Source of the DNA: Ramlibacter algicola
GTDB lineage: Bacteria; Pseudomonadota; Gammaproteobacteria; Burkholderiales; Burkholderiaceae_C
Direction: 5' to 3'
Length of the DNA: 64,000 nucleotides
NCBI RefSeq assembly: GCF_016641735.1
Contig: NZ_JAEDAO010000001.1
Span: 1,240,001 to 1,304,000 of the forward strand
The translations under genes were made by a program, and so were the position numbers. Positions 1 to 7,933 of this stretch are shown piece by piece (positions within the stretch are counted from its first letter, which is position 1; the number at the start of each line of letters is the position of its first letter). The notes under the pieces were generated by a model. That model was not told the origin of the DNA, made no database searches, and saw only the letters and a program-made list of their open reading frames with translations.

Positions 1-1
1 G

Positions 2-703
2 TTGCTCATCGGCGCGAGCGGCGCGATGGCGATCAACCCGGCCGTGCAGGCGAAGCTGCCGTACGACCCGGTCAAGGACTACGCCCCGATCACCGTCCTC
101 GGGACCTATCCCATCGTGTTCAGCAGCAAGCTGGACCTACCGGTGAAAAACGCGCGCGAGCTCATCGATCGAGCCAAGGCCAACCCCGGCGCCCTGAACT
201 ACGGCGGTGCCGGCGTGCTGTTCCAGTTGACCGGCGAGCTGTTCAACCAGCAGGCCGGCACGTCCATGCAGTTCGTGCCCTACAAGGGCAGCGCGCCTGC
301 GGTGTCCGCGATCCTGGGCGGAGAGATCGACCTGCTCGTGGCCGACGTTGCGCCGGTGAAGTCGCTGATCGAAGCAAAGAAGGTGCGCCCGCTGGCCATC
401 ACCTCGGCCACCCGCTCGAAGATCTTCCCGGACATCCCGACGCTCGCCGAATCCGGCCTGCCGGGCTTCAAGGTGGACGTGTTCGTCGGCCTGTTCGCCC
501 GTGCCGGCACGCCGCAGCCCGTGATCGAGAAGTTGCACCGCGAGATTGCCGCCGTGCTGGCGCAGCCGGAGGTGCAACAACAGATCGAAAAGCTTGGCAT
601 CACGCCGTCCGGCATCAGCCCGGCAGAAACAGGGGCGATGCTGAAGTCGGAGATCGCACGCTACACGGCGGCAGCGCAGCGCGCCAACATCAAGATCGAC
701 TGA
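2..703 (+). CDS. Bug/TctC-family tripartite tricarboxylate transporter substrate-binding protein (5' partial)
   Basis: This is the C-terminal two thirds of a periplasmic solute-binding protein of the Bug (TctC) family; the reading frame enters from outside the window, so the signal peptide and first domain are missing. Family hallmarks visible are the KLPYDPVKDYAPIT segment near the left edge, the PYKGSAPAV ligand-loop region, and the FPDIPTLAESGLPGF stretch typical of these proteins. Bug proteins bind small carboxylates and related acids for TTT transporters or as orphan receptors. They are greatly expanded in Burkholderiales. The ligand cannot be predicted from sequence. The stop lies 16 bases before the CoxG-like gene, so the two may be co-transcribed. 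Confidence 0.9.
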   Translation: MLIGASGAMAINPAVQAKLPYDPVKDYAPITVLGTYPIVFSSKLDLPVKNARELIDRAKANPGALNYGGAGVLFQLTGELFNQQAGTSMQFVPYKGSAPAVSAILGGEIDLLVADVAPVKSLIEAKKVRPLAITSATRSKIFPDIPTLAESGLPGFKVDVFVGLFARAGTPQPVIEKLHREIAAVLAQPEVQQQIEKLGITPSGISPAETGAMLKSEIARYTAAAQRANIKID

Positions 704-719
704 GCGGAGCCCTGGTCGC

Positions 720-1328
720 ATGGCAATGGAACTCACGGGGGACCGGCTCATCCCGGCTTCCCTCGAGCGCACCTGGCAGGCGCTGAACGATCCGGAGATG
801 CTCCGGCGCAGCATCCCTGGCTGCGAATCACTCGAGCGTGACGGGGAGGAGGGCTTCGTAGCCCTGCTTGCCTTGCGCGTGGGCCCGGTGAACGCGAAGT
901 TCAAGGGCAAGGTGCGACTCAGTGACGTGGTGCCGCTGGAGGGCTACACCCTCCAGTTCGAAGGACAAGGCGGGGTGGCCGGCTTCGGCAAGGGTTCCGC
1001 GCAAGTGCGCGTGGCCGCCGAAGGGCCGCAGGCAACCCGCCTCAACTACCGGGCAACTGCAACGGTTGGCGGCAAGATCGCCCAGGTGGGCGCCCGGCTT
1101 GTCGACGCCACGGCCCGGATGATGGCGGAAAATTTCTTTCGAGATTTCGAAGCCGCGCTCACGGCGGAGATGCCAGAGCCGGCGCCAGCCGAATCGCCGG
1201 CAGTGTCCGCAGCGTCAGGTGAACCCGCAGCCATCGCCGCCAACAGTCGCGTGCGGCGCCTGGTCCTCCCAGCCGGCATTGGGCTGCTCATCGTGCTCGG
1301 CATCTTCTCGGTTGTTGCATTTCGCTGA
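720..1328 (+). CDS. CoxG/SRPBCC-family protein with C-terminal membrane anchor
   Basis: The 202-residue product begins with a CoxG-type SRPBCC domain (about residues 3-150). It carries the characteristic IPGCESLE, VGPVNAKFKGKV and GQGGVAGFGKG segments. A Pro/Ala-rich linker follows (about 150-175), then one hydrophobic helix (LVLPAGIGLLIVLGIFSVV) that should tether it to the inner membrane. CoxG was first described in aerobic CO dehydrogenase clusters, where it recruits the enzyme to the membrane. Many homologues accompany other molybdenum hydroxylases. No cox structural genes are visible here, but the left edge cuts the neighbourhood. The ATG at 720 is used; an in-frame ATG at 726 is an alternative, and neither has a strong ribosome-binding site. 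Confidence 0.88.
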   Translation: MAMELTGDRLIPASLERTWQALNDPEMLRRSIPGCESLERDGEEGFVALLALRVGPVNAKFKGKVRLSDVVPLEGYTLQFEGQGGVAGFGKGSAQVRVAAEGPQATRLNYRATATVGGKIAQVGARLVDATARMMAENFFRDFEAALTAEMPEPAPAESPAVSAASGEPAAIAANSRVRRLVLPAGIGLLIVLGIFSVVAFR

Positions 1329-1452
1329 CCGGCTGCCCAGTCCCTGGCGGAAGTGGCGGCACCCCAGGGTGCGTTTTCCGCTAGCCCTGCGCGGCCCATC
1401 GCCTCAGCACCGCACGCATGTGCCGCGCCGCTGAACTCTCCAAGAAGCAGCC

Positions 1453-1465
1453 CTAGTCCGACTAG
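1453..1465. promoter_or_regulatory. Palindrome CTAGTC-c-GACTAG
   Basis: A perfect inverted repeat with 6-base arms around one central base, about 280 bases before the PagL-like start. Length and symmetry fit a dimeric regulator site. The regulator is unknown. Confidence 0.3.
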
Positions 1466-1578
1466 CGGCCCGCAAAGCCCCATGCTCCCGATCTGATCCG
1501 GTCGTTTTTGCAGGATCTGCACCTACTTGTACGCCTCGGACTGTGCACACTGCCCGGGGAGGATGAACCCAGTCTGCA

Positions 1579-1588
1579 ACTTGCAAGT
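1579..1588. promoter_or_regulatory. 10-base perfect palindrome ACTTGCAAGT
   Basis: A gapless self-complementary decamer in the non-coding region before the PagL-like gene. It may be part of a regulatory cluster with the flanking palindromes. Chance occurrence cannot be excluded for a site this short. Confidence 0.22.
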
Positions 1589-1607
1589 ACTTAGGCGCCC
1601 AATACTA

Positions 1608-1629
1608 CCGAGGGATGTAGCTCCCTCGG
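1608..1629. promoter_or_regulatory. Inverted repeat CCGAGGGA-N6-TCCCTCGG
   Basis: A perfect inverted repeat with 8-base arms separated by six bases, about 115 bases upstream of the chosen PagL-like start. It could be a protein-binding site or a stable hairpin in the 5' leader. There is no T-run after it, so a simple terminator is less likely. Confidence 0.35.
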
Positions 1630-1744
1630 CAGAGGGTTCGCTCGCCTCAGCGCGACGGCGCGCAGGTGGACGCCGAAGGTGGTCCCGAAGGGACGCGAGC
1701 AACTGCGAGCGCAATCCCTCCTGCCGGTGTTCAATCGCGCTGTC

Positions 1745-2296
1745 ATGCGGGTGGACAGGCGATCTGAAACCAAGCAGTGGCTTTGCAGCCTCGCCGCAGC
1801 CACCTTGTCCTGCGCCGCCCAGGGTCAGGTGCTCGCCCCCGACGCCATCTCCCTCGCCCTCGGCACCACCCAGACCCACACGCCCACAGTCGCCGCACGA
1901 CTCATCTGGAACACCGACTGGGAACGCCGCCTGGACACCGCCCGCTTCAATCTGCAACTCGAACTCGGGCTGGCCTCGCTCAGGACCGCCCGCGATCGGG
2001 AAGGCACTGTCTCGCAGCTCTCACTGGTTCCCGTCGTCCGCATCAGGCCGTCCGACCGCAGCTTCTTTCTCGAAGCCGGCATCGGCCTGAGCCTGTTCGA
2101 CCGCCAGTACGTGCGCGGCGCCTCTCACATGGCGAGCCGCTGGAACTTCGAAGACGTGCTCGGCGCTGGCGTGTCGTTCGGCCCGACGCAATCCCACGAG
2201 ATCGGCCTGCGCCTCACGCACGTGTCCAACGGCGGCCTGCGCAAGCCGAATCCAGGCCTGAACGGCGTGCAGGTCCGCTACGCCACTTCCTTCTGA
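1745..2296 (+). CDS. PagL-like acyloxyacyl hydrolase / lipid A deacylase-family outer membrane protein
   Basis: The product resembles PagL, an eight-stranded outer-membrane beta-barrel that removes the 3-O-linked acyl chain of lipid A. The chosen ATG gives a basic N-terminus (RVDRR) and a hydrophobic stretch (WLCSLAAATLSCAAQG), a plausible signal peptide. An upstream in-frame GTG at 1679 would bury that signal. Near the C-terminus is the family motif LTHVSNGGLRKPNPG, with the His-x-Ser-Asn of the catalytic site, and the chain ends in Phe as barrel proteins do. The PagL catalytic glutamate, expected a few residues after the Pro-Asn, is not visible: the segment reads PGLNGVQ. The protein may be inactive or use another residue. 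Confidence 0.72.
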   Translation: MRVDRRSETKQWLCSLAAATLSCAAQGQVLAPDAISLALGTTQTHTPTVAARLIWNTDWERRLDTARFNLQLELGLASLRTARDREGTVSQLSLVPVVRIRPSDRSFFLEAGIGLSLFDRQYVRGASHMASRWNFEDVLGAGVSFGPTQSHEIGLRLTHVSNGGLRKPNPGLNGVQVRYATSF

Positions 2297-2314
2297 AGCA
2301 GCGACCAGCGGCGG

Positions 2315-3580
2315 TCACTGCGCCGGCACCGCCACCCCAGGCGGCACCTGCTTGCCGCGCCCCGGCAACATCAGCATGACAACGCCCGAGGCAGCCAGCA
2401 ACAGCGCCCCTGCCGTCCCGAACGCCGGCCAGTGCGTGCCCCAGCGATCGAACCCCCAGCCTCCGAGCCACGAGCTGATCATCCCGCCGACCTGGTGGCC
2501 GACGTACGACCAGCCGTACAGCACGCCGACGAGGCGCACGCCGTAGACGTCGGCCAGGATCGCGGACGACAGCGCGATGCTGCCGGCCCACACGAGGCCG
2601 CCGACGACGCCGGCCGCGTACAGCTCGAAGTGCGTGCCGACCACGATCAGTGCGAAGAAACCGAGCCCGCGCACCAGGTAGATCGCCGCCAGCAGGTGCT
2701 TGCGCGCCATGCGGTCGGCCAGGCGGCCCAGGATCATCGTGCCGCCGATCGCCACCGCCCCGATCAGGCCGATGCCCAGCGAGCTGGTGCCGGCATCGAA
2801 GCCGTGGTCCATCAGCATCGGCATGCCATGCGTGCCCAGCAGGTTCATGCTGAAGCCGCAGGTGAACAAGCCGAGCGACACCACCATGAACACCTGCGTG
2901 CGCATCGCTGCAGCCACCGACAGATGGCCCAAGGGCGCAACTCGCGCAGGGCCGCGCGCCGCCCCGGCGGGCAGGTCCTTGTGCTCCGGCGCATCGTCGC
3001 GCACGACGAACACCGCCATCGGCACCGCGAGCAGCGTGAAGGCGACGGCGAACGAGGCCAGCGCCACCTGCCAGCCGAAGTGGTGGATCAGCAGCGACAG
3101 CGCCGGCGTCATCACGGCCATGCCCGCCATCGAGCCGGTGGACAGGAAGAGCAGCGCCATGCCGCGCCGCTGCTCGAACCACGCGCTGATCACTGGCGTC
3201 ACCGCGACCGGCCCGGTGAAGGCCAGGCCTACCGACAGCAGCACGCCGAACGCCAGCAGGAAGCTCACGGCATCGCGCGCGAACAGCGTCCAGATGGTGG
3301 CCACCACGACCATCGCGATGCCGCTGAGCAGCACGAAGGGCGTGCCGCGGCGCTGGATGAGGGCCGCGGCCACAGGCATCGCGAGGCCGTAGACCAGCAT
3401 GCCGACCGCGACGATGGAGGCCAGCAGGCTGCGGCTGAAGCCGAGGTCCTGCGCCAGCGGCAGGAAGAACGGCCCGATGCTCATGCGCATGCCCACCGTC
3501 AGCAGCGTGAGCAAGGCGCCCGCCGCGACGATGTTCCAGCCGAAATACCAGCGCGGGGCGTCGCGAGAAACTGAGTCCAT
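2315..3580 (-). CDS. MFS transporter (monocarboxylate / oxalate-formate antiporter-like)
   Basis: A 421-residue major facilitator superfamily carrier with about 12 hydrophobic segments. An N-terminal bundle (about 15-185) and C-terminal bundle (about 225-405) are joined by a charged loop containing VRDDAPEHKDLP. The GRLADRMARK loop between late helices is the usual MFS A-like motif. The overall pattern (WYFGWNIV start, ISAWFEQRRGMAL after helix 4) matches the monocarboxylate/oxalate-formate branch, but the substrate is not predictable. The ATG at 3580 was chosen because it immediately precedes the first helix; the open frame extends further only as non-homologous sequence. It converges on the PagL-like gene with 18 bases between stops. 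Confidence 0.9.
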   Translation of the reverse strand: MDSVSRDAPRWYFGWNIVAAGALLTLLTVGMRMSIGPFFLPLAQDLGFSRSLLASIVAVGMLVYGLAMPVAAALIQRRGTPFVLLSGIAMVVVATIWTLFARDAVSFLLAFGVLLSVGLAFTGPVAVTPVISAWFEQRRGMALLFLSTGSMAGMAVMTPALSLLIHHFGWQVALASFAVAFTLLAVPMAVFVVRDDAPEHKDLPAGAARGPARVAPLGHLSVAAAMRTQVFMVVSLGLFTCGFSMNLLGTHGMPMLMDHGFDAGTSSLGIGLIGAVAIGGTMILGRLADRMARKHLLAAIYLVRGLGFFALIVVGTHFELYAAGVVGGLVWAGSIALSSAILADVYGVRLVGVLYGWSYVGHQVGGMISSWLGGWGFDRWGTHWPAFGTAGALLLAASGVVMLMLPGRGKQVPPGVAVPAQ

Positions 3581-3627
3581 GCCGGATTGTCCCGCACGCC
3601 GTGCAGGACCCATCCGCGCAGCACTCG

Positions 3628-4515
3628 TCACCCTTGCAGCGACGGTCCCCGTGTTGCAGCGCCCACCACCGCGCTGCCAGCCGCAGGCGGCAGCGGCAGA
3701 ACGAGCACGTCCGCTTCCGATCGCGCGAGCACCTGCCGGGTCACGCTCCCGAGCAGGAAGTCCGCGAGCAGGCCGCGGCGGCGCTTGCCGATCACGACCA
3801 GCTCCGATTGCTGGGCGGTCTCGCCGGCGAGGATGCTGTCCGCGGCGCCGCCGAACGTGACGATGGGCGTGACGGGGGCGCCCGGCAGCAGCTGCTTCAT
3901 CTTCTGGTACGCGCGTGCGGCGACGGTGCGGCGGTGCGCACGCAGCACCGCCGGCGGTGCATCGAGTTCGCGCAGCGCGATCTCCTCGCCCGGCGCGAGC
4001 GCGTGGAAGGATGAAAGCGGCCCGCGCGCCAGCACGGACGCCTGCGTCACCAGGTGCTCGCTGGACTGCTGCAGGTCCACGGCCACCAGCACGCGGCGGT
4101 AGCCGACGCGGGCCTGCTGCTTGACCACCAGCACCGGCGCGCGCACGAGGCGAATGAGGCGTTCGGCCGGGCCGCCCATCAGCCACTCCGCCAGCGGGTT
4201 GCCGTGCGTGGTCGGCAGCACGACCAGGCCGCCGCACGCCAGCGGCACGCACTGCTCGACCGGGTCGGCTTGCGCGGGGATCGGCTCCACGCGAACGGCG
4301 CAGCGTTCGGCGGCTTCGTGCAGGAAGGCCGCCACGCGCGGCAAGGGGGCGGTGCTGCGGTTGTCGGCGGTGGCGTGCACCACGTGCAGCGGCACGCGCA
4401 AGTCACGCGCGACGAGCGCGGCGCGCCAGGCCGCGTTCAGCGCAGCGGGCGATGCATCGCAGATGGCGAGGACGTGGGCGGCGCGCTGGACGTCGCCGGG
4501 GATGGGACGGGACAT
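3628..4515 (-). CDS. Tandem-domain universal stress protein
   Basis: The 295-residue product holds two UspA-type Rossmann-like domains (about 10-135 and 138-280). The second domain has the ATP-binding signature G-x4-G-x9-G-S/T (GKRRRGLLADFLLGSVT), so it should bind ATP. The first has a degenerate version (GNPLAEWLMGGPAERLIR), so its nucleotide binding is doubtful. Tandem Usp proteins are cytoplasmic stress-survival factors. Genomic context supports a stress role: a DksA-like protein, KGG proteins and Ku follow within 3 kb. The ATG at 4515 is preceded by a good Shine-Dalgarno (AGGAGG on the coding strand). The 244 bases between this start and the next gene hold no other recognisable feature. 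Confidence 0.92.
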   Translation of the reverse strand: MSRPIPGDVQRAAHVLAICDASPAALNAAWRAALVARDLRVPLHVVHATADNRSTAPLPRVAAFLHEAAERCAVRVEPIPAQADPVEQCVPLACGGLVVLPTTHGNPLAEWLMGGPAERLIRLVRAPVLVVKQQARVGYRRVLVAVDLQQSSEHLVTQASVLARGPLSSFHALAPGEEIALRELDAPPAVLRAHRRTVAARAYQKMKQLLPGAPVTPIVTFGGAADSILAGETAQQSELVVIGKRRRGLLADFLLGSVTRQVLARSEADVLVLPLPPAAGSAVVGAATRGPSLQG

Positions 4516-4759
4516 GACTTCCTCCTGGGGACCGAGGCCCGGCGGGTGCCGGGCGAAGATCGGACGCGGGCGGTGGGCCCGACGCCGGGAAGTCCGGCGC
4601 CGGGCTCAGGGAAGTGCGCCGCGAGCGCGCTTGGCCGGGAGGAAGGAAAGGGTCGTCACGCGGGCAGTCTAGGCCACGCGCACGCGAACGCGCGCAATGG
4701 CCCCGAGGCCCTTGCCAGAATGCTTGCGTGCAGCTTGGCCCGGTGCTGCGCGACGCGCG

Positions 4760-5140
4760 TCAGGCCTGCATCGGCGCACCAGCCGGATGCGCCTTCTCCC
4801 ACTCCTCCTCGTGGCGCAGGCAGAAGCGCGCTTCGGGCCGCGCGCGCAGGCGCTCGATGGGAATGTCCTCGTCACACGTTTCGCAGCGGCCGTAGTCGCC
4901 CTGCAGCAGCCGGCCACGCGCCTGCCGCACCTCGCGCAGCTCGTCCTCCAGCCGGTGCACGTGGGCCAGGTCGATGCTGGCCATCATCCGCGCGTCGCCG
5001 TCCTCCACCGAATCGCGCACGGCGCCCGTGCCCGCGTCGGGCGCAGCGAGCTCGTCGCGCAGGCCGCGCAGGCTGTCCTGCAAGTCCGCTTCGCGCGCCG
5101 CCAGCAGGTCGGAGAATTCCTTGGTGCTTGCGTCGTTCAT
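4760..5140 (-). CDS. DksA/TraR-family zinc-finger protein
   Basis: A 126-residue DksA/TraR-like protein. A long alpha-helical hairpin (about 8-80) is followed by a zinc site with ligands C86, C89, C107 and H110. The spacing C-x2-C-x17-C-x2-H matches DksA apart from the terminal His replacing Cys. Family members insert a coiled coil into the secondary channel of RNA polymerase and modulate initiation, often with ppGpp. The tip region carries acidic residues (RDSVEDGDARMM), but whether it acts like the DksA tip cannot be judged. The ATG at 5140 (MNDASTKE) is preferred because upstream in-frame codons add a non-homologous extension. It sits between the Usp and KGG genes. Confidence 0.88.
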   Translation of the reverse strand: MNDASTKEFSDLLAAREADLQDSLRGLRDELAAPDAGTGAVRDSVEDGDARMMASIDLAHVHRLEDELREVRQARGRLLQGDYGRCETCDEDIPIERLRARPEARFCLRHEEEWEKAHPAGAPMQA

Positions 5141-5373
5141 CGGCCCATTCTGGGCAGCCCGCAAGCTGTGCGGCGGCAGTCCGAAAACGCTGTTACGGGA
5201 GTTGCTCGAGGGCGGCCGACTGGCCAACTCATCCTCGGAAAGTTCTCATTCCGGCGCGGCGCCTCAGCCGTTGGGCTGGTGAGGAAGGCTGCCGACGGGG
5301 CGACGGCGCGCCGTCCTACACGAAGGCCGCTGAGCTTCCCCAAGGATGGGCAACCTTTCACCAGGAGCCCACG

Positions 5374-5601
5374 ATGACCCAACCCTCGGATACCCCTCGC
5401 AAGCGCGGTTTTGCCCTTCTCGACGCCGACAAGATGCGCCAGGTTGCTGCCCTCGGTGGCCGCACCGCGCACGCCGCCGGCCGTGCCCACCAGTTCTCGC
5501 GCGAGGAGGCCCGCGCGGCCGCCCGCCGCAGCGTCGAAGTGCGCACCCGCCGTGCGGCCGAAGCCCGCGCCGCGTCGGATAGCAATTCGCCCAGCGCCTG
5601 A
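5374..5601 (+). CDS. KGG-motif stress-induced small protein
   Basis: A 75-residue, very basic and Ala-rich protein with the pattern of the KGG / stress-induced acidophilic repeat family: RGFALLDADKMRQVAALGG followed by a His-containing loop and SREEARAA. The lysine of the name motif is replaced (LGGR). Homologues are desiccation and general-stress proteins such as GsiB; the biochemical role is unknown. The ATG at 5374 has AGGAG seven bases upstream. A strong intrinsic terminator follows directly. A paralogue lies at 7142-7366 on the other strand, on the far side of ku. Confidence 0.85.
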   Translation: MTQPSDTPRKRGFALLDADKMRQVAALGGRTAHAAGRAHQFSREEARAAARRSVEVRTRRAAEARAASDSNSPSA

Positions 5602-5621
5602 TCCGGTCCAGCCGATCATGA

Positions 5622-5651
5622 GCCCCGGCACTGCCGGGGCTTTTTTTTTTT
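5622..5651 (+). terminator. Intrinsic terminator after the KGG gene
   Basis: The stem GCCCCGGCA / TGCCGGGGC is followed immediately by eleven T residues (5641-5651). This is a textbook rho-independent terminator, 20 bases downstream of the KGG stop codon. It also lies just beyond the convergent ku stop. Confidence 0.93.
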
Positions 5652-5667
5652 GGTTCGCTTGACCGCG

Positions 5668-6645
5668 TCACGCCGCCCGGCGCGAGCGCGTCTTGGCGGC
5701 CGTCTTCTTCGCGGCGGCCTTCTTCGCCGCCGGCTTCTCCTTCGCGGCGACCGCGCGCTCGGGTTCCTTCGCACGCTTGGCGTGCGGCCTGGCGGGCGCC
5801 GCGCTGCGCGACGGCGCGCCGCGGCCACCGCCTTGCAGGCTGCGCTTGAGCAGTTCGGTGAGGTCGACCACGTTGGTCTCGCCCGCAGCGGCCTTCTCGA
5901 CCGGCGTGACGTGCTCCGTCTCGCCCGCGTTGGCCTTGCTCTCGACCAGCTTCATGATCTCCTCGCGGAAGGAGTCGCGGAACTCGTCGGCGCTCCAGTG
6001 GCCGCTCATGCCTTCGATCAGCTGCATCGCCATCTTGAGCTCGGCGTCCTTCACGCCCGCGGCCTTCGCATCGGCAGGTGGCAGCCGCAGGTCTTCCCAC
6101 GAGCGGATCTCGCCGCCCCAGCGCAGCAGGTTCAGCACGAGCGCGGGACCGCAGGGGATGACGACCGCCAGGTGCTGCTTGGTCTGGATGACCACCTTGG
6201 CGATGCCGACCTTGCCGGACTTCTTCAGCGCCTCGCGCAGCAGCGCATAGACCTTGTCGCCCTTGTTCACGGGGCCGACGAAGTAGGGCCGCTCCAGGTA
6301 GACGAACGGCACCTCGTCGGCGTCGATGAAGGCCTCGATCTCGATCGTCTGCGTGGTGCGCGGGTATGCCTTCTGGATCTCCTCGGGCGACACGACCACG
6401 TACTCGCCGCCCTCGACCTTCACGCCCTTGACGATGTCGTCCTTGTCGATCTCCTTGCCCGTCTTCTTGTTGACGCGCTTGTAGCCGACCGGGTCCATCG
6501 TGCGCTTGTCGAGCCAGTCGAAGTCGATGCCGCTCTCGGCCGTGGCCGAGTACAGGCCGATGGGGATGTGCACCAGGCCGAACGTGATCGCACCCTTCCA
6601 CAGGGTGCGGGTGGACGTGGGTGCGAGGCCCTTGTGAGTTGCCAT
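5668..6645 (-). CDS. ku: Non-homologous end-joining protein Ku
   Basis: A 325-residue bacterial Ku. The core (about 10-260) starts with RTLWKGAITFGLVHIPIGLYSA and contains YKRVNKKTGKEI and the YFVGPVNKGDKVYALL beta-barrel region. These proteins form homodimers that ring broken DNA ends and recruit LigD. The C-terminus (about 265-325) is a Lys/Ala-rich tail with repeated KKAAAKK units, as in other bacterial Ku proteins, where it aids DNA binding. The ATG at 6645 (MATHKG) is chosen; the upstream open frame adds unrelated residues. No ligD is present in the window. Flanking KGG-type genes suggest a stress or stationary-phase module. Confidence 0.96.
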   Translation of the reverse strand: MATHKGLAPTSTRTLWKGAITFGLVHIPIGLYSATAESGIDFDWLDKRTMDPVGYKRVNKKTGKEIDKDDIVKGVKVEGGEYVVVSPEEIQKAYPRTTQTIEIEAFIDADEVPFVYLERPYFVGPVNKGDKVYALLREALKKSGKVGIAKVVIQTKQHLAVVIPCGPALVLNLLRWGGEIRSWEDLRLPPADAKAAGVKDAELKMAMQLIEGMSGHWSADEFRDSFREEIMKLVESKANAGETEHVTPVEKAAAGETNVVDLTELLKRSLQGGGRGAPSRSAAPARPHAKRAKEPERAVAAKEKPAAKKAAAKKTAAKTRSRRAA

Positions 6646-6751
6646 GTCGAATGCCCGCGAAGTTGCAGCCGAGTTTGCGAATGCCGGCAAGCGCGCCCTG
6701 TCGGCACCGCGCGTGGCGCGGCGTAGGTGCCTGCGGACATCCGCCCCCGGT

Positions 6752-7051
6752 TCAGGTGAGGCCCAGCCGTTGCAGCAGCACGCGCCAGCGCGGCGGCGTG
6801 CCCTGCAGGCGGTCGGCGATGCGCTGCCAGTGCGCGCCCAGGCGCGCGAAGCGGTTGCGGCAGTCCGCGCTGAAGCACTCCTGCTCGCGCAGCGTGGCGA
6901 AGTTGCGTGCGATGCGGCGCGCCATCAGCAGCCGGTGCGCCGGCGCCTGCGTCTGCATGAACGCCGTCATCAGCGACAGCGTCGCCAGCCACAGCGCGCG
7001 GCTGGCGTCCTGCAAGGTCGGTGGCGGCGGCAAGCGGTCCATGCACTGCAT
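6752..7051 (-). CDS. Hypothetical protein, about 99 residues
   Basis: I do not recognise the family. The product is helical and basic, with a central segment ASRALWLATLSLMTAFMQTQ and a later part rich in Arg, Trp and Cys (LREQECFSADCRNRFARLG). There is no signal peptide or clear membrane helix. The ATG at 7051 is one choice; an ATG three codons downstream (7042) is equally possible and neither has a strong ribosome-binding site. It lies between ku and the second KGG gene on the same strand, so may belong to the same stress neighbourhood. Confidence 0.55.
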   Translation of the reverse strand: MQCMDRLPPPPTLQDASRALWLATLSLMTAFMQTQAPAHRLLMARRIARNFATLREQECFSADCRNRFARLGAHWQRIADRLQGTPPRWRVLLQRLGLT

Positions 7052-7141
7052 GCTGGTGGCCGCGTGCCGCCGCACGTGTAGTCGGTGGGCGCGGGACGGG
7101 GCGCGCGGCTCCCTACGCGCGTGGCCCGTTCGCACCAGCGC

Positions 7142-7366
7142 TCACTTCGAGCCGCCGCCGGCGCCGCGGCTGGCGTGCCGCTTCTTGCCGGCCGCGCGCG
7201 CTTCCTCGGTCGTGAATTCGTGCGCGTGCCCGCTCTGGTGCGCGGCCCGGCCGCCGAGGCTGGCGATCTCGCGCTGGCGTTGCGGGTCCATCGCGGCGAA
7301 TCCGCGCAGGCTGCGCTTGGGCGCGCCGCCATCCTGCTTCTGCGGGTTGGAGTCTTGTGTGGCCAT
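7142..7366 (-). CDS. KGG-motif stress-induced small protein (paralogue)
   Basis: A 74-residue basic protein with the family pattern RGFAAMDPQRQREIASLGG, then a His loop (HQSGHAHEF) and TTEEARAAGKKRH. It is closer to the family consensus than the 5374-5601 paralogue. These small, probably unstructured proteins are general stress or desiccation factors of unknown mechanism. The ATG at 7366 has AAAGGA eight bases upstream on the coding strand. The C-terminus is Gly-rich. Confidence 0.85.
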   Translation of the reverse strand: MATQDSNPQKQDGGAPKRSLRGFAAMDPQRQREIASLGGRAAHQSGHAHEFTTEEARAAGKKRHASRGAGGGSK

Positions 7367-7564
7367 GGCATGTCCTTTCAGGGGCGGAAGGTCGGACCCG
7401 ATGCAGGCAATGCGCATGCCCACGGCCGCGCAGGCCCATCCATTCCATCCGCGTCCGGCGCAATTCGTCGCCCGCGGACGCAGCCTGTCGCATGGCCGTC
7501 GCGGCGCCGGTGGGCGCTGCCTACAGTCCATTCCACCGAGCCGCCACACCCCACGGAGTCCACC

Positions 7565-7849
7565 ATGCACCAACGCTACGAGCCCTCTGCCTTCGATCGC
7601 CACCCGGGCGTGCAGCGCGCCACGCGCGCCGCCGTTGCCGCGGGGGTGGTCGCGATGGTCGTCGCGGCCTGGATGACGGCCGGCCCGGGCAACGGGTGGC
7701 AGCCCGCGCGTGAACACGTCGCGGTGACGCTGCCCGCCGTCACGGTCGTGGGGCACCGCAGCTCGCTGACGGCGGCCGACATGCGCCCGGCGGTCACCTG
7801 CGAGCGCACGGCGTTCGCCGCCCCGGAGCGCGCGCGCAAGATGGCCTGA
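7565..7849 (+). CDS. Small single-pass membrane or exported protein
   Basis: A 94-residue protein of no recognised family. A polar N-terminus (about 1-20) is followed by one hydrophobic segment, AAVAAGVVAMVVAAWMTA (about 22-40). The tail (about 45-94) contains LPAVTVVGHR and is probably periplasmic. It could be a type II anchored protein or carry a late signal peptide. The ATG at 7565 sits between a stress gene and the amidase. Codon use is similar to the neighbours, so I take it as real. Confidence 0.6.
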   Translation: MHQRYEPSAFDRHPGVQRATRAAVAAGVVAMVVAAWMTAGPGNGWQPAREHVAVTLPAVTVVGHRSSLTAADMRPAVTCERTAFAAPERARKMA

Positions 7850-7933
7850 TCCGTTTTCACGGGCCGGTGCGGCGAGCCGACGCCGCGCCGGCCTGCCTCT
7901 ACCATCGCGGGCTGGCACCATCCACCCCGCACC

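Larger units (their letters stand above)
1329..1744. other. 416-base non-coding stretch upstream of the PagL-like gene
   Basis: No convincing gene lies here; the open frames on both strands are GC-driven and lack family motifs. The region holds three short perfect palindromic sites, listed separately. It probably contains the promoter of the PagL-like gene and the terminator of the upstream pair, but no clear sigma-70 boxes were recognised. Confidence 0.5.

Noticed and set aside
2315..4252. Long minus-strand frame suggesting a fusion of the stress-protein region with the MFS carrier
   Set aside because: The upstream part is the universal stress protein gene in another frame. The carrier begins at the ATG at 3580.
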